DNA of 43,867 nt from Acidobacteriota bacterium (GTDB lineage: Bacteria > Acidobacteriota > Terriglobia > Bryobacterales > Bryobacteraceae). The notes under the pieces were generated by a model, which saw only the letters and a list, made by a program, of their open reading frames with translations, was not told the origin of the DNA and made no database searches. The DNA is taken from NCBI GenBank assembly GCA_003223115.1, contig QHXW01000069.1:1-43867 (forward strand), given 5' to 3'. Below, piece after piece: positions 37,021 to 43,867 of this stretch (positions within the stretch are counted from its first letter, which is position 1; each line of letters starts with the position of its first letter). The translations under genes and the position numbers were made by a program.

Positions 37021-38142
37021 TCACTGCTTCACCGCGCGATATTGGCTCCTGATCACCTGCACGTTCTTGGCGGCCTGCGCCTGGAAGCGGCTCTTGATGG
37101 CCGCGCACTGCTGATTGAATCTCAGCGCGTCCGTGATGTTTTCCATCTTGTAATTGGAAAAACCCAACAAGAACAGGACCTCCGGCTTCAGGTCCGCATT
37201 CGCTTCCACCAGCGGCAGTGCCTCGCGCAACTCTTTATCGGCCGGCCCATATTTCTTTTCGTTGAAGTACAGCTTACCGATCATGAAATGGCCTAGGCCG
37301 GTGATGGTCTTCTTTTTATTCTCCCAATCGGCATCGCTAATTCCCTGCGGCTTGGGCTTGGTGCTCATCACCTGGATCATTTTGTTCGAGTAGGCAACGA
37401 CCTTGTCCGGGTCTTTGCCTTTTTGCAGGTAGTTGTCGGCCGCAATCAGCAGCATATCTTCATTGGACTGGTCGGTCGCCAGAATCTTCTCGGCTGCCGC
37501 TGTGGCCTTTTCTGAATCGCCCATCTGCCGGTACGCCTGGAATCTCAGCGGCGTCACTGTGGCCAGGTATTGGCTTTGCGGGTTGCGCTGCTCGAGCGCG
37601 TCGATCAACTCGACTTTCTTGCGCGGATCCGGCGTCTGGAGCGCCATAGCGTAGAGTGCGTACTCGGAGTACGTGTTCACCTGCTTGGCGTAATCCATCT
37701 TCTTTTTCCAGTCCTCCACCTCGTCCTCATCTTTGGGCTGGGGCGTTGCGATCAGCTTCTGTGCGAGAGCGCTTGTGGTGTTGGACCACTTTTTTATTAG
37801 GTCAGGGTCTTTCTTGGTCTCCGCGGCTTTGAGCGTCTGCAGAGCGGTTTCGAGATCCTCGGGATCGAGCGCGATCAACTTGTCGCCAATCTCGATGGCC
37901 TTATCGGGCTGGTTGGCCTTGACGTACAAGGGTTCCATCTGCGTGTAGACCCAGGCGAGGTTTTCGCTTTTGGGGTATTGTTCCAGAAACTTTTCAAACA
38001 TCGGCAACTGCTTGGCGCCATCTCCTTCCTGGCCGATCTGTTGAAGCATCTGGCCTTCGGGCGTTTCAGTGTTGATATTGACTTTATGACGCTGGGCCAT
38101 CGCGCTTCCGGCCAGCAGCAGAGCAAGCAGGAAAACTTTCAT
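37021..38142 (-). CDS. Secreted TPR-like helical repeat protein
   Basis: 373 residues from ATG 38142, with GGAGG upstream; a GTG two codons earlier is less likely. The signal peptide is MKVFLLALLLAGSAMA. The mature chain is alpha-helical with degenerate TPR units (LAWVYTQMEPLYVKANQPDKAIEIGDKLI, LRFQAYRQMGDSEKATAAAEKIL, VLFLLGFSNYKMENITDALRF). A charged coil with DEDEVEDWKKK lies near residue 145. No catalytic residues. It is probably a periplasmic scaffold, co-transcribed with the acetate kinase-like gene; the functional link is not clear. Confidence 0.85.
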   Translation of the reverse strand: MKVFLLALLLAGSAMAQRHKVNINTETPEGQMLQQIGQEGDGAKQLPMFEKFLEQYPKSENLAWVYTQMEPLYVKANQPDKAIEIGDKLIALDPEDLETALQTLKAAETKKDPDLIKKWSNTTSALAQKLIATPQPKDEDEVEDWKKKMDYAKQVNTYSEYALYAMALQTPDPRKKVELIDALEQRNPQSQYLATVTPLRFQAYRQMGDSEKATAAAEKILATDQSNEDMLLIAADNYLQKGKDPDKVVAYSNKMIQVMSTKPKPQGISDADWENKKKTITGLGHFMIGKLYFNEKKYGPADKELREALPLVEANADLKPEVLFLLGFSNYKMENITDALRFNQQCAAIKSRFQAQAAKNVQVIRSQYRAVKQ

Positions 38143-38209
38143 TCGCACCCTCCTCCAAATGGAGGGATGGTATCATACGGCGGGCGGGAACGGCACGCAA
38201 GCACTCAGG

Positions 38210-38530
38210 GGCACGCTCACAGGCCTCCTTTTGTTCAGTTTCGCGACCGCCGATGCCAACGGCGGACACTGCCGTTTGGCACGCCCAGCGCTGTCGCCGC
38301 CCCTTCTTGCCACGGCGGTGCTTGCTCTTCTGGGCGGCGTGCTGGTACTGTTACTCGCGGCATGGGGCATCGATTTCATCGCGTCCCTCAAGCTGGAAGA
38401 GATGCAGTGGGCCCAGCGACCCCCGCATGTTCACCGGTGTGTGCCTGCTGTTGAGCGCGTCGGCCCTGTTGTCTATCTATATTCCAGCGCGCCGAGCCGC
38501 GACGTAGATCCCGATGTGGCGCAACGGTAG
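38210..38530 (+). pseudogene. Remnant of a MacB/FtsX-type permease
   Basis: Two pieces in different frames. The first (LLATAVLALLGGVLVLLLAAWG) resembles the middle membrane segment of MacB-like permeases. The second (MFTGVCLLLSASALLSIYIPARRAA, then VDPDVAQR) is the typical C-terminal span and PARRAA/DP end. Most of the gene, including the large periplasmic domain between these spans, is missing. There is no start or ATPase partner. Confidence 0.65.
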
Positions 38531-38564
38531 GAATAAGGGCTGACCGCACACTGCTATGCGATTC

Positions 38565-39150
38565 CTACCTGAGAGACGACAGCGCCGACAACGCATACTT
38601 GGAAGTACTACGATCCCAGGTATAAGACCAGTGTTTTCTAGTCGGCTGTCCTGGCGTGACGCGCAAGCCAATGCCGATCGAAGTCGAGTCAAGGCGATCA
38701 ACGCGCAATGATAACCCGTCACGGCGGAAGACTTCCTGCAGCTTTCCTCCTGAGCAGCGGAGGCCAGTTGCATAATATAATAGCGCCAGCCGCTACTCGT
38801 CTCATGCGAGTCGCGGATAAGGAGGAACCGCACGACCACATCTGGCGCAGGCTGTATGACGGTGTCCTTCACAATTTCGGCTTTCCAGTCTGGCTGAGAA
38901 GGCTTCGCGCCTTGGTCCGGCGGGCTATCGTAGTTCACGGCGATTCCGTTGTGGAAGGCGAATCTGCGTTGCGCTGTACTGTACGAACAATCAGGTTTCT
39001 AAAGTCTAGTTTCGTCACGTCGTCGCACCGCACTGTGGGCGTCGGATTCGCGCTTGAGCGGACCGGCCGGACGGCACTCATTCCTTGTTGGGCCGAAGCG
39101 ATCGCCGCTGCAAAAGTGGCAATGAAGAGCGCTCGCCTGACGGTCGGCAT
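38565..39150 (-). pseudogene. Broken small secreted protein, family unnamed
   Basis: A signal (MPTVRRALFIATFAAAIASAQ) is followed by DDVTKLDFRNLIVRTVQ; after a 1-nt loss near 38977 comes FHNGIAVNYDSPPDQGAKP and then DWKAEIVKDTVIQPAPDVVVRFLLIRD. After a second shift near 38755 come GKLQEVFRRDGLSLRVDRL and GQPTRKHWSYTWDRST, ending with TAG 38565. Joined, the pieces give a protein of about 190 residues. I recognise no named family. The C-terminal part is probably one domain. Two lesions make it non-functional. Confidence 0.6.
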
Positions 39151-39304
39151 GTTTTCATTCTGACAGCAAAAGGATGCCCTGTATTCCGCCATTCATACGT
39201 GATTGTTTGGTTCGCACTACTGGCGAGTCATGTTCCAGCCCGCCAGGCCGCGAAGATTCATGGCGCTGCGCCAATAATAGCGGCGGCGTTCCGGGGAAAC
39301 CTAA

Positions 39305-39614
39305 CTAACTAGGCGGAAAGACGTTGTATTTGTAATTCAGGTCCCGCTGTGACGCCACACCAAACACCGACGAGGCGAAAAATAAATGGTCGATCAGATG
39401 TGACCTGCGGCACTCTGCTTCAGTTACGTATACGATAACGCTGACATTTGAGTGGCTTCCGTCTCCCAGTCTCTGGCGGCGGTGACGTTGGCATGGATGT
39501 TGAGTACGATATCTCCTTGTAAACGTAAGCCAACAAAGTGGCGAAAGCTATTATTATTATTAGCAAACCGCCGATCAGCAATTTCTTTAACCATAAACCC
39601 AACCGTGTTGGCAT
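39305..39614 (-). pseudogene. Small single-span membrane protein with one frameshift
   Basis: From ATG 39614: MPTRLGLWLKK, then a strong hydrophobic segment (LLIGGLLIIIIAFATLLAYVY). The frame stops at 39420 after a shift near 39465. In another frame it continues VIVYVTEAECRRSHLIDHLFF and NYKYNVFPPS to TAG 39305, giving about 100 residues in all. The continuity of composition suggests one gene; no family is named. Alternatively only the 64-residue first part is real. Confidence 0.45.
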
Positions 39615-39677
39615 TTTGAAGGCAGACATCGATGTCAGTAGACCTGTCTTCAGCTTATCCGCCGGCGAACACCCATG

Positions 39678-40292
39678 CTATGGTCTTTCGCAGATCAGTC
39701 GCTCTACCGGTTGTTTCTTGGCCGGATGCCAATCCGTATGCGCGTCGACATCTTCGAAGCGAAGGATGCGAAATCGGCAGAAGGCCCGCAGCAACTCATT
39801 GCGCTCGCCAACGTTGTTGTTCTCATAGACCAGAATTCCCATGGGCTTCAGGGCCTGCTGGAAGCGGTTGGCGTCCTCGCCCGTGAGGCGGCGCACGTAC
39901 GTCATCACGATCAGATCCCATTTCTCGCGGCCTAAGTCGAAATCCTCTTCGCGTGCCACCGACGCATTCAGGTGCAGCTTCAGTTTCCAGGCCGCCGCCT
40001 GGGCCTGCCGAACACCCTCGACTGACGGGTCAAAGCCCGTGACATCCCAACCCTGTTGGGCGAGAAAGATGGTGTTCCGTCCTTGGCCCATGCCTATGTC
40101 CAACGCTTTTCCCGGCGCTCGATCCTTGATCGCATACTTCAGCAACTCGGTTGGCTGCTGCGAAAAAATGGCGCGGTTCTGAGAGTACACGCTGTCCCAG
40201 TAGGGTTCTGAGGACTTGGTGGGCTCCTGCGCTTGATCCAAGCAACTGAACAATATGAACACGACCGGAAGGACAAGAGTTCTATACGGCAT
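39678..40292 (-). CDS. Putative lipoprotein class I SAM-dependent methyltransferase
   Basis: 204 residues. The core is a Rossmann methyltransferase: motif I ALDIGMGQGRNTIFLAQQGW, acidic loop VTGFDPS, and motif IV region KWDLIVMTYV. The N-terminus is unusual: MPYRTLVLPVVFILFSC reads as a lipoprotein signal with a Cys after LFS, which would anchor the protein outside the cytoplasm, where SAM is not expected. If the signal is real, the role is puzzling; a start further in would remove it, but none has a good ribosome site. The closest relatives by pattern are TehB-like enzymes. Substrate unknown. Intact, divergent from the ADP-ribosylglycohydrolase remnant. Confidence 0.82.
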   Translation of the reverse strand: MPYRTLVLPVVFILFSCLDQAQEPTKSSEPYWDSVYSQNRAIFSQQPTELLKYAIKDRAPGKALDIGMGQGRNTIFLAQQGWDVTGFDPSVEGVRQAQAAAWKLKLHLNASVAREEDFDLGREKWDLIVMTYVRRLTGEDANRFQQALKPMGILVYENNNVGERNELLRAFCRFRILRFEDVDAHTDWHPAKKQPVERLICERP

Positions 40293-40374
40293 AACGGGAT
40301 TATTTCACCACGATGGTGTCCAGTCACTTCCATGCAGAGCTTAACATTCCGCGCTCCGGTTACATAGTTTCTCG

Positions 40375-41143
40375 ATACTGCGTGCAATCACCGGAGATGT
40401 TATCGGTTCGGTCCATGAAGGTGCAGGGACAAAGGACTTCCCCCTCTTTGACCCGCGATCGACTTTTACCGACGACTCGGCTCTCACCGTTGCCGTTGCC
40501 GAGTGGATTCTCACCGGAAAGGATCTGGTCGACTTACTACACACATATACCGACGCCTACCCCGGACGCGGGTACGGAGGCATGTATTACCGCTGGGCTA
40601 GTGCGCGGCTTCGCGAACCCTACAACAGTTTTGGGAATGGCGCCGCGATGCGAGTGAGCCCAATCGGGTTCGCATTCGAGACCATGGAGGACGTGCTCGC
40701 GTGGTCCAAGCGCAGCGCCGAGGTAACTCCCAACCATCCTGAGGGCATTCGAGTGCACAGGCGACTGCTGCCGCAATCTACCTCGCACGCAAGACTCAGG
40801 ACAAGGACGAGATAAGACGTGCCATCGAGTCCCAGTTCGGATACGACTTGAGCGCGCGACTGGAGCAAATTCGCCCGACGTATGAATTCGATGAGACGTG
40901 TCAGCGGACCGTTCCACAGGCGCTCGCTGCGTTCCTTGAGTCGACGAGCTATGAGGACGCAATACGCAATGCCATCTCACTCAGTGGGGATGCCGACACG
41001 CTCGCGTGCATCACAGGAGGGTATTGCGGAGGCCTACTATGGTGGAACGCCCCAGGATTTGGCAAAGGCTTGTTGTGTCGATGCTGGATAACCGTCTGGT
41101 CGCAGTCGTTGACCGCTTCCGAGAGCGATTTGGCCTCGTTTAA
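40375..41143 (+). pseudogene. Decayed ADP-ribosylglycohydrolase (DraG family)
   Basis: Family segments appear in order: AITGDVIGSVHEGAGTKDFPL, FTDDSALTVAVAEWIL with the metal-binding TDD, YNSFGNGAAMRVSPIGFAF, then after a frameshift near 40749 AAAIYLARKTQDKDEIRRAI and FGYDLSARLEQIRPTYEFD, then GDADTLACITGG. Further shifts near 41025 and 41090 lead to IAEAYYGGTPQDLAK and DNRLVAVVDRFRERFGL, ending TAA 41143. The family's opening Met-Leu-Gly is Ile-Leu-Arg here, so ATG may have become ATA at 40375. Most metal ligands remain, but three shifts and a lost start make it dead. Confidence 0.82.
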
Positions 41144-41255
41144 TTTGATAGGTGACCGGGTACCGGATTGTCCTCTAATAAATTCCAGACGAGATGAAAA
41201 GAGGACCATACCGTTGGTTTCGGCGTGGCCCTCTGGTGGGTGGGTGACTGCCGTA

Positions 41256-43867
41256 TTAGAATTCGATGCGGCCTACAAGCTGGATGTTTCTCGGCGCGCT
41301 GACCTTGCCATTCCACTTACCAAAATCGACGCTGCTGATATCGGTATTGAAAGCGGAGCAGCCGCCCACATCCGTACATGCGAGGTTGTGATTATTCAAG
41401 GCGTTGAATGCCTCCGCACGGATGGTGAACGTCAGCCGCTCTCCAACCTTGGTCTTCTTTGAAATCCCGATATCCACATTCTTAAATGGGAAGCCGCGGA
41501 AATCGCTGATGCGGGGCCCCACGCCGTAATAGTTGGACGTGAACGAACCCGCACTCTCGAAAGCACTGGGGTTAAATAGCGGCGTGGATGGATCGTAGCT
41601 GCCTAAGCTTGTGGAAAACGGATTCTGGCCGGGCAAAACAGCCGGAATGCACGCCACGCGGAATTGTCCCGGTACGTTGCAAGTCCCCGAACGGAACCAG
41701 AAGGGAGTGCCGGACGAATATTTCATGGTCGACGTGGCTTCCCAACCGCCCAGAATGTGGCTGACTACCGGGACGTTGTTAAGGAACTTTTTCCCCTTGC
41801 CGATCGGAAACTCGTAGACCAGTGCCAGCGAGAACACGTTGGGAACATCGTCGGGAGCCAGAGCCTTATTGCGCTTCCATTCGAAAGGCGAAATGACGCC
41901 GCCCGTCACTGAGCTCCACGTGGTTGCCGCAGCCTGGGTATTTCCTCCAATGCTGGTCAGCAGCTTCGAGTGCGTGAAGGCAAGCAGGGTGTATAAACCA
42001 TGGGAATAACGTTTCTCCACTTTGAACTGGAATGAGTGATAGATGGAGTTCCCAAGGTTTTCGTTCACGCCCGTGAGCGAAGAGCAGTACTGCGGAAAGG
42101 GCAACAATGCCTGAGCTACTGTGGGCTGGCAATTGTTGGCGGCGAGCATTTGGTCAGCCCAGCCAGCATATGGGGCCGGCACTCCATCCACCACGGTGTC
42201 GGTCGAGCTGAACTGGTCCGTTAATTGGGATCCCCTGCTCAAAAGGCTGGGGTTGAGCACGTTCAACGGCGAAAGTTGCGAAGGCAGCCGCGTTCCTTTG
42301 CTGCCCACGTAAGCCGCGCTCACCATCGTGTTCCCCAATACCTGGCGCTCCAAGGTGAAGTTCCACTGCTGGGAATACGAGAGGCGATTGCCATCCTTCG
42401 GGCGGTAATTGAGGCTCTGGCCGTTCGAGAAACTCGGATCGACGAACGGCGGAATTTTTACGCGGCTGGTGGGGAATCCCTGGTCCAGGTAGAACGCCGG
42501 GTCAAGACCACCCAAGCCTGTGGTGCCCACCGACGCGCCCTGGTTGTTGATGCCGGTTTGATCGATTCCACCACCCCAACCCGGATAAAAGGCCTGAGTG
42601 TAGAAGAGGCCGTATCCCGTACGGACGACTGTCTTATCGTTGAAGGCATAGGCAATTCCGATGCGTGGAGCATAACCGGCGCTCCAGTCTTTTTCCGGAT
42701 AGTGCGACCCAGCGCTCGCATTGCCCCATTTATTGCCGGCGAAGGCCAGCCGGCCAGGGCGGTCGCCCGCGCCCGGGTTGGCGCCAAAATCGAAGAAGGT
42801 CATGTTGTCGTACTTTTCCCTGCTAGGTGTAAACTTGTCCCAGCGAATCCCGTAATTGAGGCTGAGTTTAGGAGTGACCTTCCAGGTGTCGCCCACATGC
42901 CAGATAAAGGCCTTCTGACGGACATAAATTGCGTGCTGCGTGATGAGGTTGATGCTGGCGTTGTTGACCGCGCCAAGCAGAAAACTGGCCATGGCGTTCC
43001 CGCTGCCGGAAACGGTCGGCAGACCGGTCTGGGATGGGTCGAAAGAGAAAGTGCCCGACCCGTTTCCGCCGTTGTGGATATTCTGCCCCAAAGCCCGGAA
43101 CTCTCCGCCGATTTTGATAGTGTGCCGCCCTCTCACCCAGGTCACGATGTCATTGGTCACATAGGAAGGACGAGTGGTCACATCTTCGTTATTTAAACCG
43201 GTTGAGCTGCCGTATCCCTGATAACCATTTCCGAAATTGATCTGCGGCGGATACTCATGATTCGGCACACCCGCAATCTGGGGGACATCGCCGGCGTTCT
43301 TGTAGTCCACAGATCCGTAACCTTCGTTCCGATTCAGATACCCGGTTGCGAAGTGATTCAGCAACGTGGGGCTGAACGTGTGATCGTAATTCAAGCGGTT
43401 TACCCAGGAGTCCTGCGGATCTGAAAAGGTTTCGCTAGCAAGTTGAATCGGCAGCACGGAGAAAAACTTAGCCGGATTCTTTTGCCGCCAGATGGTCACC
43501 GCAACGTGGTCCCTGTCTCCGAAATATTGGTCGCCCTTAATCAAGTAATGATTGGCGCCGGCGAGAATGGTGTCCGGCACCGGCGTCGGAACCAAGTAGT
43601 TGTTCGTGGGGCCGGGCGCGGTTGGATTGGGCAGATATTTAAGCCATCCGTTAGCCAGTGGCGTGATGCGGTTTGAACAGATCACATTTGGATGCTGGCC
43701 ATCGCATCCCTTGAACTGATCACGCAGGTACTTCGGGTTGGCCTGGCTCTCTTTGGCTGCTGGATCGAAGTTCGGGTTCGACCGTGTGGTGAGTGGGTCG
43801 TAAATTGGAGCGGGCCAATCGGTGAAGTCGCCCCCGCGCTCCTGTATGGACGGAATCGAGATGGTCG
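41256..43867 (-). CDS. TonB-dependent receptor, C-terminal part, truncated by the window edge
   Basis: The frame is open from the right edge to TAA at 41256, at least 870 residues, without a start. It contains the end of the plug/barrel boundary (SIPSIQERGGDFTDWPAPIYD) and a long beta barrel typical of acidobacterial receptors (WVRGRHTIKIGGEFRALG, GYAPRIGIAYAFNDKTVVRTGYG, VSAAYVGSKGTRLPSQLSPLN), ending NIQLVGRIEF with the terminal aromatic. It is similar in plan to the receptor at 21820-25150 but clearly diverged. Its substrate is not predictable; relatives are thought to take up oligosaccharides or peptides. No lesion is visible in the part shown. Confidence 0.9.
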   Translation of the reverse strand, partial: TISIPSIQERGGDFTDWPAPIYDPLTTRSNPNFDPAAKESQANPKYLRDQFKGCDGQHPNVICSNRITPLANGWLKYLPNPTAPGPTNNYLVPTPVPDTILAGANHYLIKGDQYFGDRDHVAVTIWRQKNPAKFFSVLPIQLASETFSDPQDSWVNRLNYDHTFSPTLLNHFATGYLNRNEGYGSVDYKNAGDVPQIAGVPNHEYPPQINFGNGYQGYGSSTGLNNEDVTTRPSYVTNDIVTWVRGRHTIKIGGEFRALGQNIHNGGNGSGTFSFDPSQTGLPTVSGSGNAMASFLLGAVNNASINLITQHAIYVRQKAFIWHVGDTWKVTPKLSLNYGIRWDKFTPSREKYDNMTFFDFGANPGAGDRPGRLAFAGNKWGNASAGSHYPEKDWSAGYAPRIGIAYAFNDKTVVRTGYGLFYTQAFYPGWGGGIDQTGINNQGASVGTTGLGGLDPAFYLDQGFPTSRVKIPPFVDPSFSNGQSLNYRPKDGNRLSYSQQWNFTLERQVLGNTMVSAAYVGSKGTRLPSQLSPLNVLNPSLLSRGSQLTDQFSSTDTVVDGVPAPYAGWADQMLAANNCQPTVAQALLPFPQYCSSLTGVNENLGNSIYHSFQFKVEKRYSHGLYTLLAFTHSKLLTSIGGNTQAAATTWSSVTGGVISPFEWKRNKALAPDDVPNVFSLALVYEFPIGKGKKFLNNVPVVSHILGGWEATSTMKYSSGTPFWFRSGTCNVPGQFRVACIPAVLPGQNPFSTSLGSYDPSTPLFNPSAFESAGSFTSNYYGVGPRISDFRGFPFKNVDIGISKKTKVGERLTFTIRAEAFNALNNHNLACTDVGGCSAFNTDISSVDFGKWNGKVSAPRNIQLVGRIEF

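Noticed and set aside
38525-38570. Inverted GGTAGGAAT / ATTCCTACC pair as a terminator
   Set aside because: The 9-bp arms are separated by about 26 bases and there is no T tract; it lies between two remnants and may be chance.

Overview
The window looks like chromosomal DNA of a soil-type Acidobacteriota, most like the Bryobacterales / Candidatus Solibacter group. This is inferred from gene content: two TonB-dependent receptors with N-terminal carboxypeptidase-like folds, two ASPIC/UnbV FG-GAP proteins, a PSCyt1-DUF1549-DUF1553 protein followed by DUF1501, a Ser/Thr kinase with a beta-propeller tail, a BlaI/M56 pair, and many secreted proteins of unknown role in GC-rich sequence. I saw no rRNA, tRNA, CRISPR array, intact transposase or prophage.

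Layout. 1-2.1 kb: a Tat-exported aldo/keto reductase and a decayed SDR. 2.6-7.2 kb (+): a secreted subtilase with an NVVWGS repeat tail, a membrane HD-GYP-GAF protein and a secreted protein. 7.2-11.2 kb (-): a VapBC module, a 4'-phosphopantetheinyl transferase, a penicillin acylase-like gene cut by one TGA, and a zinc-ribbon/DUF2007 protein. 11.2-17.6 kb: a gene graveyard holding a MITE-like element and five broken genes (DUF4386, PQQ propeller, a lipocalin-like protein, an alpha/beta hydrolase and an SDR). 17.6-25.2 kb (-): receptor, two TPR proteins and an FG-GAP/ASPIC protein, probably one outer-envelope operon, with the receptor and one TPR gene damaged. 25.7-34.0 kb (+): four large intact genes, the DUF1549/DUF1553 cytochrome, DUF1501, FG-GAP/ASPIC and the kinase. 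34.0-38.1 kb (-): a BlaI/M56 regulatory pair, an acetate kinase-like gene and a TPR protein. 38.2-41.1 kb: mostly remnants (MacB-like permease, secreted protein, small membrane protein, ADP-ribosylglycohydrolase) around an intact lipoprotein methyltransferase. 41.3-43.9 kb (-): a second TonB-dependent receptor that runs off the right edge.

The clearest unusual structure is a 212-bp inverted duplication. The 3' end of the kinase gene, with the adjoining tail of the convergent M56-TonB gene, has been copied in inverted orientation into that same M56 gene (33859-34070 against 34314-34525, one mismatch). It separates the M56 domain from a TonB C-terminal domain that was probably fused to it. About fourteen genes are broken, several by tandem duplications of 5, 7 and 9 bp. 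Other points of interest are a phosphopantetheinyl transferase whose only credible start is ATT, a probably leaderless BlaI promoter with an operator against the start codon, and an iterated operator before the VapBC antitoxin. I found no convincing new multi-gene defence or biosynthetic system.
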